From the NCBI GenBank assembly GCA_951812925.1, contig OX638368.1, forward strand, positions 120,613,309 to 120,677,308: a stretch of DNA of 64,000 nucleotides. The letters are read 5' to 3'. The notes beneath the pieces are model-generated. The model had not been told where the DNA came from, did not search any database, and saw nothing but the letters and a program-made list of their open reading frames with translations. This document shows, piece by piece, positions 49,801 through 56,199 of this stretch (the stretch's first letter is position 1; each line of letters begins with the position of its first letter). A program made the position numbers and the translations under genes. The stretch is from Calliopum simillimum. Lineage: Eukaryota > Arthropoda > Insecta > Diptera > Lauxaniidae.

Positions 49801-49820
49801 TGAAAAAAGTTGCTCAATGA
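16879..49820 (+). CDS. MetRS-m: Mitochondrial methionyl-tRNA synthetase
   Basis: Class I synthetase that charges mitochondrial tRNA-Met. Exons: 16879-16972, 17032-17312, 23800-24228, 24290-24383, 24815-24985, 45818-46012, 49258-49820, totalling 1,827 nt (608 codons plus stop) with every phase consistent. The ATG at 16879 follows AT-rich leader and gives a short basic, presequence-like N-terminus ([19 protein letters not shown]) before the Rossmann core [16 protein letters not shown] lies in APHIGHLYS (residues 34-37), [11 protein letters not shown] in exon 3, and KMSKS in exon 5 (residues 319-323). The anticodon-binding helical domain follows ([20 protein letters not shown]). The C-terminus ends in a Lys/Thr/Ala-rich tail. 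No MetRS dimerisation domain is seen, as expected for the mitochondrial form. A Gln/Glu/Ser-rich insert follows STRPWEL. Introns of 6.5, 20.8 and 3.2 kb are swollen by transposons, and an antisense gene is nested in the second. Confidence 0.95.
16973..17031 (+). other. MetRS-m: 59-nt GC-AG intron of MetRS-m
   Basis: The frame joins correctly only if exon 1 ends at aaatgcag (16972) and the donor is gcaagt, the usual GC-AG donor form. The acceptor is tgattgtag (17031). The nearby GT at 16977 would break the APHIGH motif. Confidence 0.85.
17436..18070. repeat. Foldback element with a second foldback inside it
   Basis: The outer arms are gccgttcaaaatgacaatgg (17436) and ccattgtcattttgaacggc (to about 18070). 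The inner element occupies 17494-17870. Removing it leaves a roughly 250-nt outer element in the first large MetRS-m intron. Confidence 0.7.
17494..17870. mobile_element. 377-bp palindromic MITE, 8-bp target duplication
   Basis: TAATATTA flanks both ends (17486-17493, 17871-17878). The inverted arms begin gtctatacggggcgttccgc and run about 95 nt through gtacgcgaaagctcctctc to ttttttcccccggg. The interior is GC-rich (ggcctgcggccgc; gccttcggccgcgg), unlike its AT-rich host. The right arm carries an extra short duplication of tttcgcgtacgctaattgag. An 8-bp duplication fits hAT- or P-type transposition. No coding sequence. Confidence 0.8.
18184..19168. repeat. Foldback repeat, roughly 990 bp (family F)
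   Basis: The outer arms pair (aacactatgcaac at 18187; gttgcatagtgt near 19152), as do 'aaaatgggctgctgattccg' (about 18251) and 'cggaatcagcagcccatttt', and 'tttcgtgtcgttttcgagat' with its reverse near 19035. Interior 18300-18660 is shared with 62035-62690 (reverse orientation). Open frames here are chance readings of the repeat. Confidence 0.75.
19360..19588 (+). repeat. GCC dispersed repeat copy, target of a Tc1 insertion
   Basis: Contains 'ggcttagtgccctttgcaca', 'gagatatgtcgaatttt', 'cttctcctgatcaaa' and the end 'cacgaacacacaaactttt', matching the copy at 5366-6640. The Tc1 element begins right after it at TA 19587-19588. Confidence 0.65.
19589..20851 (+). mobile_element. Decayed Tc1-like transposon
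   Basis: The ends cctcagggaaataattatgt and (reversed) tctcaggggaatatgtatat form imperfect inverted repeats; a left TA is visible, the right one is lost. Plus-strand reading gives Tc1 transposase pieces: [10 protein letters not shown] (first catalytic D), a block HSGGSLMV followed by a stop then [16 protein letters not shown] (second D) and [12 protein letters not shown], where K stands at the catalytic Glu position. Many stops and frameshifts make it inactive. It lies in the second MetRS-m intron. Confidence 0.85.
20977..21849 (-). CDS. DUF1091 (DM8) secreted protein, nested in a MetRS-m intron
   Basis: Three exons on the minus strand: 21849-21619, 21559-21392, 21132-20977, all phase 0, with donors gtaagt and gttagt and acceptors ttttcag and tttccag. 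They encode 184 residues, the usual size for the family. The N-terminus has a hydrophobic signal-like segment ([14 protein letters not shown], residues 13-26). Next come the DUF1091 opening [19 protein letters not shown], the core [16 protein letters not shown] and [14 protein letters not shown], and the closing [11 protein letters not shown] with alternating hydrophobics to the stop. Cysteines are at 36, 44, 49, 101 and 130, with another at 13 in the leader. DUF1091 proteins are numerous in flies and mostly uncharacterised; function is unknown here. No stop or frameshift is present, and it has its own TATA/initiator, so it is likely expressed independently of MetRS-m, in antisense. A tephritid or drosophilid homologue search would name it. 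Confidence 0.87.
21878..21912 (-). promoter_or_regulatory. TATA box and initiator of the nested DUF1091 gene
   Basis: On the minus strand TATATAAATA covers 21912-21903. An initiator-like GCAGTC places a start A at 21882, 30 nt downstream of the first T of the box, leaving a leader of about 32 nt before the ATG at 21849. Spacing is ideal for a fly TATA promoter; use is inferred. Confidence 0.6.
21913..22636. other. Intron sequence upstream of the nested gene
   Basis: AT-rich, with no recognised gene or repeat. A minus-strand donor-like gtaagt near 22045 could mark an extra 5' exon but has no other support. Confidence 0.35.
22637..23158. repeat. 0.5-kb foldback element plus a solo arm
   Basis: The left arm (cgcttgaactaacagtcact; cgcagaattttagtcaggta; caggctagaggtcaatttc) is mirrored at the right (tgacctctagcctg; tacctgactaaaattctgcg; gttcaagcg). 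The left arm holds a tandem duplication of gagtcactccagaat-type sequence. A third, partial arm copy follows at about 23195-23275. Confidence 0.75.
23324..23480 (+). pseudogene. Zinc-finger tail of a transposon protein, decayed
   Basis: One frame gives [13 protein letters not shown], a stop at 23387-23389 where Trp is expected, then [14 protein letters not shown] and a further Cys. The C-x2-C...W-I-Q-C-x2-C-x2-W-x3-C layout resembles the PHD-like zinc finger found at the C-end of some insect transposon proteins. No catalytic domain remains nearby. The family is not identified. Confidence 0.45.
24986..26689 (+). other. Start of the 20.8-kb MetRS-m intron
   Basis: AT-rich and featureless apart from a 50-bp retro-insertion at 25591-25640. 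The open frames near 26012-26221 show no domain or codon evidence. Confidence 0.4.
25591..25640 (+). mobile_element. 50-bp retro-insertion with 13-bp target duplication
   Basis: ATTATAGTAAAAG stands on both sides (25578-25590, 25641-25653). The insert reads ccctatgctcctcctaggag, then ttaaaggagaa and a (tacataca)n tail. It looks like an extremely 5'-truncated LINE or SINE 3' end. The same sequence is inserted, reversed, at 29449-29491. Confidence 0.8.
26690..27960 (+). repeat. GCC dispersed repeat split by a TA element
   Basis: Blocks 'gtggcaccaccattttt' (about 26740) and 'ggttgtggtaccgccattt' (about 26890) with 'ttacatatgta.caaatttcatcc' belong to the GCC family. The repeat continues at 27836 (ccaaatttcatccatgtacg) once the element at 26952-27833 is removed. 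Confidence 0.6.
26952..27833. mobile_element. 882-bp TA-flanked element with a duplicated left end
   Basis: Terminal inverted repeats gagtagaacggggcaatgtc and gacattaacccgttctactc, with TA on both sides, inserted in a GCC repeat at 'catatgta'. The left roughly 170 nt recurs in direct orientation at 27303-27470, again beginning after TA. No transposase is seen. The 'accccgttctact' type of end suggests a non-autonomous Tc1/mariner-like element, either internally duplicated or a tandem insertion of an end fragment. Confidence 0.75.
28577..30209. repeat. 1.63-kb foldback element, arms of two direct units each
   Basis: The ends gggtgggccgattt and aatttggcccaccc are inverted and flanked by TA (28575-28576, 30210-30211). 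Each arm holds two roughly 360-nt direct units marked by 'tgaaagttcattcaattcta' (28619 and 28980, and reversed in the right arm). The layout is A-B-spacer-B'-A', and the spacer is about 29290-29400. The right arm carries a 43-bp retro-insertion. No protein is encoded. Confidence 0.85.
29449..29491 (-). mobile_element. 43-bp retro-insertion with 12-bp target duplication
   Basis: ATCGTTTATAAT stands on both sides (29437-29448, 29492-29503). Reverse complemented, the insert reads gccctatgctcctcgtagga and runs into a short catac tail, matching 25591-25640. It is absent from the paired left arm of the host foldback element. Confidence 0.8.
30470..30690 (+). repeat. 145-bp unit copies
   Basis: Carries 'aattcgaacaagagggcgtg', 'gcacctcctatacaagcaaa', 'cagacactaggaatagt' and a second start 'gctcgaagcaaaaac', matching the array at 14813-15432. 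Confidence 0.6.
30788..31533. mobile_element. 746-bp TA-flanked TIR element
   Basis: Ends ccctattcccacttgcctgg and ccaggcaagtgagaataggg are inverted, with TA on both sides; 'ctggttaaccag' follows as a subterminal palindrome. The interior includes a short open stretch near 31400-31460 ([20 protein letters not shown] then stop) that may be a coding relic of unknown origin. No transposase is recognised. Confidence 0.7.
31970..32518 (+). other. Unassigned 182-codon open frame
   Basis: ATG-to-stop frame inside the 20.8-kb MetRS-m intron, same strand. The sequence is rich in Ile, Tyr, Phe, Asn, Lys and Leu, as chance frames in AT-rich DNA are, with no domain, signal peptide or splice context recognised. 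It could be an orphan gene but is more likely spurious. Confidence 0.12.
32761..33050 (+). repeat. TATACCC dispersed repeat, degraded copy
   Basis: 'gtccttccgtttgtaacgaa' and 'gaggcgtggcaggtatagaa' match the better copy at 53680. A short tandem duplication of 'gggtcggttgtgggcacccc'-like sequence lies further right at 33210-33250. Confidence 0.5.
33640..33990 (+). repeat. 145-bp unit copies
   Basis: 'gtggtacctcccatataagc', 'tttttgagataattcagcca' and 'cactaaggatagtaagtgca' match the array at 14813-15432, in about two degraded units. Confidence 0.6.
33991..37869 (+). other. Intron stretch without recognised features
   Basis: AT-rich MetRS-m intron DNA with poly-A runs (for example about 34730-34752). 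Open frames on both strands here, such as 37198-37491 minus, lack coding evidence. Confidence 0.4.
37870..38360 (+). repeat. Degenerate tandem repeat, 'ataactcgaaaaccagt' unit
   Basis: After a (gtct)n-like run at 37880-37905, units bearing 'cataactcgaaaaccagt.a' and 'tccgtt.a.gttctag' recur at about 37960, 38095 and 38265, each followed by a poly-T tract. It is a dispersed fly-type simple repeat with no coding capacity. Confidence 0.55.
38361..40764 (+). other. Intron stretch with a weak GCC repeat
   Basis: 'cttggcaccgcccttaactt' and 'aagtgccacgcccactttta' at 38818-38965 form a degraded GCC repeat. Nothing else is recognised. Confidence 0.4.
40765..41991 (-). mobile_element. Full-length mariner, transposase broken
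   Basis: Inverted ends of about 29 nt (ttgggtgtacaacttaaaaa...) differ only at the last base and are flanked by TA. The 1,227-bp length suits a mariner. Minus-strand pieces in order: a helix-turn-helix start (about 41902-41651), [14 protein letters not shown] with [19 protein letters not shown] (first catalytic D), [20 protein letters not shown], then reading frames for HDNARPH and [12 protein letters not shown] type motifs near 41000-41150. Stops and frame changes separate the pieces, so it is inactive. The wording suggests the rosa/mellifera side of mariner (inference). Confidence 0.9.
42306..43584 (+). mobile_element. DD37E Tc1/mariner-superfamily transposon, copy with two stops
   Basis: Inverted ends aggactgccccagaaaaatt and (reversed) agggctgccccagaaaattt, with TA on both sides, 1,279 bp. 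The C-terminal 183 codons are open (42875-43426) and hold the triad: [16 protein letters not shown], and [13 protein letters not shown], with 37 residues between the second D and the E. The preceding frame continues upstream (KLKTYRVQ, then RARKLY), broken by only two TAA codons near 42780 and 42810. An N-terminal start [11 protein letters not shown] lies at about 42440. It is a recently inactivated copy of the DD37E group known from mosquitoes and other insects. Confidence 0.85.
43585..44147 (+). other. Intron stretch between two repeats
   Basis: Carries 'ttaatatccc.gacg..gccgagag'-like motifs near 43972 and 44096, probably degraded dispersed repeat flanks. No gene is seen. Confidence 0.35.
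44148..44640. repeat. Hairpin family A, copy 3
   Basis: The left end 'gacctccgatttgctccatc' is mirrored by 'gagcaaattggaggtc' near 44577. Inside are 'gtatggcgtacatcctgaaa' and 'tttcaggatgtacgccatat', and 'aatagccctgagcttct' and 'cagggctattcaatgcc'. Centre near 44380. Same architecture as copies 1 and 2. Confidence 0.75.
44837..44986 (-). pseudogene. Coding-like remnant of unknown protein C-terminus
   Basis: A 49-codon minus-strand frame ends in TAG with composition unlike its surroundings: [19 protein letters not shown], then [11 protein letters not shown] and a Lys-rich end. It opens after a stop, and an ag acceptor-like junction lies just inside it. No family is recognised; it may be a retro-fragment or transposon protein tail. 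Confidence 0.3.
44990..45817 (+). other. End of the 20.8-kb MetRS-m intron
   Basis: No gene recognised. Related phrases 'ggtcgaaaagttggcataatc' near 45047 and 'ggtcgaaaagtgagcgtaatc' near 45188 suggest a degraded tandem repeat. Acceptor cttgcag at 45811-45817. Confidence 0.4.
46013..46877 (+). other. Start of the last MetRS-m intron
   Basis: Donor gtaagt at 46013, followed by a short GT/TG-rich tract (46020-46060). No further feature is recognised to 46877. Confidence 0.4.
46878..48419. repeat. Composite foldback: two palindromic units flanking a TA element
   Basis: The outer ends acacaggcccacaac and gtgggcctgtgtt are inverted. Each flank (46878-47155 and about 48210-48419) is itself a palindrome containing 'gaaagatcagaccacc', 'cagcgaccccgaaaacataa' and 'cgaatatggtgcca' type sequence. 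Between them lies the TA-flanked element 47159-48200. Overall about 1.54 kb of nested inverted repeats in the last MetRS-m intron. Confidence 0.75.
47159..48200. mobile_element. 1,042-bp TA-flanked foldback element
   Basis: Ends gactgacccaaaaaaactaa and (reversed) gactgacccaaaaaaactaa with TA on both sides. Arms of about 220 nt include 'cgtaggttt'-like and 'gcactcgcgcaagctcgata' and pair with 47970-48200. The interior has an open frame at 47460-47804 with no recognised domain. No transposase seen. Confidence 0.75.
48632..48719 (-). other. Exon-like minus-strand stretch
   Basis: From an ATG at 48719, 29 codons read [19 protein letters not shown] and continue [10 protein letters not shown] to a consensus donor gtgagt. 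Composition looks protein-like, but no upstream or downstream exon and no family was recognised. It may be a relic of a gene fragment. Confidence 0.25.
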
Positions 49821-49943
49821 GTTATGCTTTGCACTGGAAGCAGCAGGAGGTAGTATAAGGCTGGAAGGAGTAAAGTTGGAATTTCCCAACAGCAGACATC
49901 AGCTTCTAACGCGCGCTTATTTTGTAAAATGTTGTTTTTGTAT

Positions 49944-50002
49944 AATAAATCAATTTTCGTGTATCGTTAAGAAAGACTAAATCGGATATTGTAGATAATA
50001 AA
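49944..50002 (+). other. MetRS-m: Polyadenylation signals of MetRS-m
   Basis: AATAAA at 49944-49949 and 49997-50002, 124 and 177 nt after the stop. These fit a short 3' UTR. Confidence 0.6.
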
Positions 50003-50394
50003 GTGTTAACATTAAAAAAAACATTTTTATTGCATATTCTTAGGGAAATTTAATCGTTCTTAAGTACACTCCAGTGATTTAATGTCTTACGTGTGTGCAC
50101 GTGTGTGTGGAGGTGTTGCCTTACACACACTCATTACTAATTAATCTAATTTGGCGTGATTTCCCATGATTAATATTGACATTGATGCATCAGTTCACGC
50201 AACAATGACGTATCGTTATCATCATGTGAAGGTCACAGCCTAAATCGTTGCTTTTGTGTTATTGATTTCATATCTTTAAAGTGTCTTCACATTTTGCTTC
50301 CTGACAACGAGTTTGAACTGGAAATGTGTAGAATTTTATTAAACTTGAAATGCCTTGAAGCACTAAAATAATATTATACTCTGATGTTTTATAT
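50003..50394. other. Intergenic spacer after MetRS-m
   Basis: No gene or repeat recognised; a short GT-rich run lies near 50090-50120. Confidence 0.4.
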
Positions 50395-51180
50395 GGCAAT
50401 ATATATTGGACAAAAACTGTTAACTCAGCTCAAAACTTAGCCTCTGGATGTACACAATAGTCGTCAGGCCAACTGTTAACTATGGAGCATCCGTATGGTA
50501 TAATAAGGTACAACAAAAATCGGCACAAGTCAAACTCTGTAAACTACAAAGAATGCCTTTTATTTTAGCACTTATGAAAACCGCAACAAATGATGCCTTC
50601 GAAATAACACCAACTTTACATTTAGAGATAAGGATTGAAGCGCTGAGGTTCGTACCGCAACTTATGTTACTGGACAGAGGTAGAGCTGAAACTATCAAAC
50701 TTTCCACCCTAGAAAAGGAGCTGAACACCAACAGGTACTTTACCATCATTATCAGTGATTACTGCATACCAAAATGCAACTTTCTGTACAACTTCCAAGT
50801 TACATTCCCTAGCAGAAATGCCTGAGAGAAGAAATTCCTTAACGATTACCATCTATGGTACACAGACGGCTTCAATACGAATGAGGGAATTGGCGCTGGT
50901 GTATAAGGGCCAGGCCGCATAAGCATATATTTGCATAAATGAGTCCAGAAATCTCAGTATTTCGGCGGAATAGAGCTTTGCCTGAGAGAATATGAAAAAT
51001 GGCTTCTTAGTGAAGTAAAGATCTATATTTTATCCGACAGCAAAGCGGTAATTTTAGGCTGAAACTCTTAGCTTGCGAGTGCTTCAAAAACGAATCAGAC
51101 TCTTCTCATTTGAATACCTTGACATATTGGAATTGAGGGTAATGAAACTGCTGACAACAGCGCAAGATAAGGACTAAGAC
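50395..51180 (+). pseudogene. LINE ORF2 relic: reverse transcriptase end and RNase H
   Basis: From about 50440 the frame gives WMYTIVVRPTVNYGASVWY, the conserved end of non-LTR reverse transcriptases, then KLCKLQRM. After a frame break comes an RNase H start (WYTDGFNTNEGIGAGV, stop, GPGRIS) and ILSDSKAVILG with its conserved D, then IEGNETADNSAR. A LINE with RNase H points to the I, R1-like or LOA group (inference). Stops and frameshifts are present, so it is inactive. Confidence 0.8.
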
Positions 51181-53064
51181 CAAGATCATAGCAGTCTTGA
51201 TCTTAGTCTTGAAATTATATCAGCCTTTTGGTCTTGGTCTCGAAAAATTACCAAAACTCAAGACCAAAACTAATTTTCCTCATCACTACATGCGCCTATG
51301 GACGAACTTCTAATTAAATCTTATAGGCTGCGGTGACACATTGGGATTGGATCCCAACCCTTTTTTATCCTAATTCTAATATTAAACACTGTGACGATAA
51401 ATGCACTTAGGTGTTTCGAGAAATTAATTTCATGTCGTATATTGAATCTTAGTTTTCATTATAGAATAATTATTTCTAAGTGTCCCATGTAAACAAAGTA
51501 GTCCCTTTGTGATCTGTAAAAATAACTATAGTAGTCTGGCGGGCTCAGCTTCGAAAGCGAACTTCTGAGTAATTTACTTTGGGAGCATCGTGGTAGCTCT
51601 GACTTATACTCTAATGGAGAGTTTTTGAGCGCTTGTTATGCTTAGAAACTTATCACTTGGGAGGACTTGCTTCGTTCAGCAATTTCATAATATAATGCTC
51701 GAAAGCAGCGTTTCAACAAACGGCGAGTCGTAGCCTAGAGAACCACAGAAGTTTAAGATAGGGTTTGATCTTACCAGAGAAGAAAGTTGTGTCCAGATAT
51801 GCACACTTTTATATGATAACGGAAGGGTATTTATACCCCGATAGGTCGACGATTAGCAAATCGACATGGAATCCAATGTGGATTGAATAACACATCTTTA
51901 CAGAAGTTTCTCACTAACAATTTAAAACAACATCATCCACAAGAAAAGCATTAACCTAGGCACAAATACGAGTATCCAGCAAAATAATTAACAACTCATG
52001 CGATTCATAACTATGTATGTAAGAAATCTCTATGTTTCTTGCGCAAAGGTCAGACAACTGACGATTGGATTGCATGACTGCATAACATCAAGTTTCTAAA
52101 GTTAAGATGCTCAGAATAACTATTTATTTCCTTAACATCTTCAGGTTTTTATGCCACTTTGTATTTTATCCATAAGTGAATTTTGTGAAATAAGTGTGCT
52201 ATCGATGCTGGTTAGTTGGAGTGGATGTTGGTATATACTTAAACCTACACATAATAGTTACATAAAAACTTATATGCTTGTATGTTGTCAAGAAAATTTT
52301 CCTTACTTTCGTGTAGTTCGAGGACTGAAAGTGACTGAAGTATTTGCTATGGAAAAGCTGAGATACCTAAGCAATTGTATATGCAAAGTTGTTGAGTTTC
52401 AGAAAATTCTTAGCACATTTGTAACATACTCGCAAAATAATGTTACATAAATTTAAAAATTTGGATAAATAACACGCTGTGTAGTTAATTGACAGACCAA
52501 CAGGTCTTAAATAATTTTTGGTATAAACAATCCCCTTGCGTGAAAATTTTGCGTCATTCTTGACTTAGAGCGAAATAAACAAAACTTCGATGAAGATGAT
52601 TAATAGCGATGTAACTAGAATCACCGAGAAAGTTCTGATTTACTCCGACAGACCGAAAATGGATGAGTTTTCTTAATTTATATGTAAAAATCTCAGTCTA
52701 AGGTCAGTCACGATCATGTACATTTTGACTTGATTTTTAAATACTGCTGCTTTCGGGCACCTACTCGACCATATGAACTCAAAGTAATTAATTATAATAA
52801 ATAAATACACAGGAAGTCAGTAAAAATGGCTTAAATACCAACTTACTACACTTACATACTTACTTATTTACCAACAGAAGAGCAAAACCATGAAACCTAT
52901 AAAACAAGAACACATTGATATAACCACGTTAAGCGCAATCCATGCTGATACGCTCGCAATATTTAATATTAAACGTATGAATAATTAATTTTGTAGCGCG
53001 TATTTCGCCATTTTTGTTTTTGTTCCTTTTTGATACAACAGCTAATTTTACTTATCATTTGTTT
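51181..53064. other. Intergenic region, no gene supported
   Basis: A local palindrome around 'aagaccaagatcatagcagt' and 'cttgatcttagtctt' lies at 51176-51225. The frame at 52151-52450 has no recognisable domain or codon support. The rest is unassigned. Confidence 0.4.
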
Positions 53065-53334
53065 TTATACTTTTTGTTTCGACACATCCTTGTACTCAAC
53101 AAAGACGTTGTTCAAATTTCCGATGGTGAAGATGCTGTTCGAAGGATATGAAAAATTACTGGATAATGATGCAATATGGCGCCAACGTTGTTTCTTCATA
53201 ATTCTGCTCAATAATTTTGCTATCTTTTTGCTTTCCAAAAAATATCGAATTACAAAAGCAACATATGTTTGTGCAACAGCGTATCCATCCTGCTTTATGC
53301 ATTTAATTAAAATTGTTGGCACATTCTTTATGTG
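53065..53334 (-). other. Possible terminal exon, unassigned
   Basis: A minus-strand frame of 89 codons follows a strong pyrimidine tract and acceptor (tttttttattcag at 53335) and ends in TAA. It reads HIKNVPTILIKCIKQDGY at the start and FTIGNLNNVFVEYKD near the end, with a Lys/Arg-rich middle. No family is recognised, and no upstream exon was found. The opposite strand is also open, which lowers confidence. Confidence 0.25.
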
Positions 53335-53679
53335 CTGAATAAAAAAAAAGGATACAAAAATTCACAAGAAGCACGATTTCTTAATAAGAGTACGGAATTA
53401 ATTTAATGTTTGATAGTTTTTTACTCTGAAGCAAATTTGCTTAAAGTTTTAAAAGTCGTCCTTTTTTCGGCTAGCAAAGAATAAATTCAAGTTCAAGTCA
53501 ATTCTAATCCATCCTTCGTTTTACAGCTTCAAAAAAAGCGATAAAAATTTCTGAGATATTTGGAAAAATTGGATGAAAAGTAGCCGGTGTATATATGAAG
53601 CCACGCCTACTAAGCCACTTGATCTTCACTATTATCCGATAATGTTCGATACCATTTGATACTTTTCAAATTTTTTTAT

Positions 53680-53965
53680 ACCCTACACTCAGGGTATATT
53701 CACTTTCTCCTTCCGTTTGTAACGTAGAGAAGGAGGCGTGGCAGTTATAGAAAAGTATATATATTCTTGATCAGCGTTACCTCCTGAGTCGATATAGCCA
53801 TGTCCGTCTGTCTGGCAGGCTGGCTGGGTGGCTGACTGTGTGTTGAAATACACTTTTTTGGAAAACTGAGCAAGATAATTCAATGAAATTTGATGCACTG
53901 CCTTCGTCGTCAAAGCTAGCTCGTGGGATTGAAAATGAGCAAAATCGATCAACGGACACGCCTAC
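53680..53965 (+). repeat. TATACCC dispersed repeat
   Basis: Begins 'tataccctacactcagggta', then 'ctccttccgtttgtaacgta', 'tcttgatcagcgttacctcc' and 'gagtcgatatagccatgtcc', followed by gtct-rich and 'gagcaagataattcaatgaa'. Copies lie at 32761 and, reversed, at 60585-60717. The same kind of sequence is widespread in fly genomes; no coding function. Confidence 0.65.
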
Positions 53966-54096
53966 CGCCCATACAAAAAATATATTCAAAATATATTTTT
54001 TCGTTCTAATGAAATTTTTTAAAAAAGCCAGTGTCAAACTGTGGCAAAAGTCTGAAATATTATCACGTTTATTTATTTGTTCACAATACATTTATC

Positions 54097-56139
54097 TTAC
54101 GAGTATTTCTTAAAAAATGTGCTCACAAATAATTCTAATAAAAAAACAATTACAGAAACAACATATCCAATCCCAAGCATAGCCCATCCAAAATTGAAAT
54201 ACGATAAGTCCAGTGCATTGAATAACTGCTCATGATCTATGAAAAAATGCAGAATTCCTGCTTCAATACCCTCCCGGGTGAGGTCATTAAAAGCTTTCTC
54301 CATTAACCCCGCCTCGAATGCCTTTAAAAGTAGATTCTCCATTATTTCTTGATATGGCGAAGTGAATGGCAGAATGAAACCATTAACCAGACTACAGATC
54401 TCAACATTCAGCAAAATTACACGTGGGGTACGCAGGAAATATTGTTGAGGAGCATAAAAATCATACATCCACTGTGATACTAAATTCATAAAGGAATTGT
54501 TAAGTTGACGCTGATGTTGCTGCAAAATATTATAATCGACCATGATCATTTTAGCGCGCAACTGTGGATCATCAGGAATAAATGGTAAAAAAACATCAAC
54601 CATTTCAAGGGAATATGGTGAGGCGATGACATCAGCGAGGCTATTTAATTGTGGTTCATAAATCGGGGTTGTTAGGAAACTAGTCAAGAGTGTTAAATAC
54701 GAATTTACCACAAGAAAACCGAATAAAATTTGTAGTAAATACATCAATATTAATTGTTTTTTCTGATGTTTTGGTTGTGCAGCGTTTTGGGAAAACATTA
54801 TTAGTGCTAAGGCTTGTAGTATGGAACACGTGAATGCATAAAACTCATGTTGAAGGTAACGCAGTAGAGATTTGTCCGTAATATAGGCTGGTTTTGCATG
54901 GGAAACATTACTTTCCTCTTGCCGGTTGATACCAATGGTCTCATGTTCATCGCTGGCAGAAAGACATTTTTCATTTTTCTCTTTATTATCAATAGTTTCA
55001 CAGTTTTCATCTTTGGTTTCAAGAGAACTTGAGTTTTTTCGAAACAACTGATCAATTTGTAAACTTAAGTAGTTCTTAGGAATAATCCCAATTTTAGTTG
55101 TGGCGTTTTCCACAGTTTGTTCAGATCTAGTGTGGTTTTGCATTTTTTGCCGTAAATTATCTCCCACATAATACATAAATGCCACAATGTGTATATAAAA
55201 TGCTAAAGTTATCCACAAAGTTATATGAAATGGTGCCAAGAGATAATGCGACACATTTATTGGTTTGGCATGCGGCACTTGCAGATAGTGTTTAACCAAT
55301 TGAAAAGTAAAAGTGTTCAGCCATTGTTCATTGTGCATAAAAAAAGGATGCGCTGTTATATCAATGTGACCATTTTTAAGAGCTTTGATCATTTCCTCGT
55401 AGTCGATAGCAGCGGGATAAGGTGGTGGCAGCATAACTTCTTGAATGCTTGCATTGTAATGATTAATAAAAAACAGAAAAACTTTCATAAACTGTCCCGT
55501 ATGTACCAAATATCCTTTACGATTTATATACTGAAATACTGAAGGTGGATTCATACCTAAAGGTGTACGAATGGGTTGTCCCAAAAAATCGCTAGGCAGC
55601 ACTAAATGAAAATAATCCTGCGTATTATGCACCATAATGGCATGAACTTTGGGAAAAGGCCGATAACTGGCAAAATGAAGTTGTTTGGTCTCTTCGAAAG
55701 CAAAAAGTGCCATGACACGCGTATATCCTTGTGACCAACACCAGTTGAAAAGCCATTGCAGCTGCTGAAGTTCCAATATGGGCTGCTGCACAACGAAAAG
55801 CAATTTTGTTTCATGCATTCGATGCAGTAGTTGATTGAGTAGCTTCAGTGATTCCATGTCTTCTGTTGAGTTCTTGAGATAGACGACTGTCATCAGCTGT
55901 TTCTTAAATACGTTTATTAGTCGGTAGCTTATGTTGCCAGTTATCATGAGTTGTGGTAGCTGTGTTGGCATTAAATTATGCGATTTATTGAGGTCTATGA
56001 AAATATTTGTTTCAATATCTGGTAATAAATTGAGTTCAAGAATTTTTTCTTGCACCGCCGTTGAGTCGATTGCATTGGTGTTGTAGACTTCCATCATAAT
56101 TAATATGATCGAAATTTTAATTAAATATTTTGTATACAT
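54097..56139 (-). CDS. Ionotropic receptor (divergent IR), single exon
   Basis: Chemosensory ligand-gated cation channel of the insect IR family, derived from ionotropic glutamate receptors. 680 residues in one exon, typical of divergent gustatory-type IRs. Residues 1-23 form a signal peptide (IKISIILIMMEVYNTNA). Then: an extracellular region, ligand-binding half S1 (about 208-300), TM1 (304-326), pore-loop helix (431-451), TM2 with NSYLTLLTSFLTTPIYEPQ (461-495), S2 (about 496-645) and TM3 (651-672). A Lys/Glu/Asn-rich loop of about 95 residues between TM1 and the pore is unusually long. SYLTLLTSFLTTP replaces the glutamate-receptor SYTANLAAF motif, as in other IRs. Ir85a could be the orthologue if synteny with fly polytene region 85 holds; this is a guess. 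A close paralogue begins at 63720, so a local array is likely. Confidence 0.93.
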   Translation of the reverse strand: MYTKYLIKISIILIMMEVYNTNAIDSTAVQEKILELNLLPDIETNIFIDLNKSHNLMPTQLPQLMITGNISYRLINVFKKQLMTVVYLKNSTEDMESLKLLNQLLHRMHETKLLFVVQQPILELQQLQWLFNWCWSQGYTRVMALFAFEETKQLHFASYRPFPKVHAIMVHNTQDYFHLVLPSDFLGQPIRTPLGMNPPSVFQYINRKGYLVHTGQFMKVFLFFINHYNASIQEVMLPPPYPAAIDYEEMIKALKNGHIDITAHPFFMHNEQWLNTFTFQLVKHYLQVPHAKPINVSHYLLAPFHITLWITLAFYIHIVAFMYYVGDNLRQKMQNHTRSEQTVENATTKIGIIPKNYLSLQIDQLFRKNSSSLETKDENCETIDNKEKNEKCLSASDEHETIGINRQEESNVSHAKPAYITDKSLLRYLQHEFYAFTCSILQALALIMFSQNAAQPKHQKKQLILMYLLQILFGFLVVNSYLTLLTSFLTTPIYEPQLNSLADVIASPYSLEMVDVFLPFIPDDPQLRAKMIMVDYNILQQHQRQLNNSFMNLVSQWMYDFYAPQQYFLRTPRVILLNVEICSLVNGFILPFTSPYQEIMENLLLKAFEAGLMEKAFNDLTREGIEAGILHFFIDHEQLFNALDLSYFNFGWAMLGIGYVVSVIVFLLELFVSTFFKKYS

Positions 56140-56199
56140 TTTTAGTGCTATTTTGGTAAAAGATAATTTAACATTGATTTCATTAAGTTTTTTGTATCT

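Noticed and set aside
50448..50825. 125-codon frame as a host gene
   Set aside because: Sequence matches the end of a LINE reverse transcriptase and is followed by a broken RNase H.
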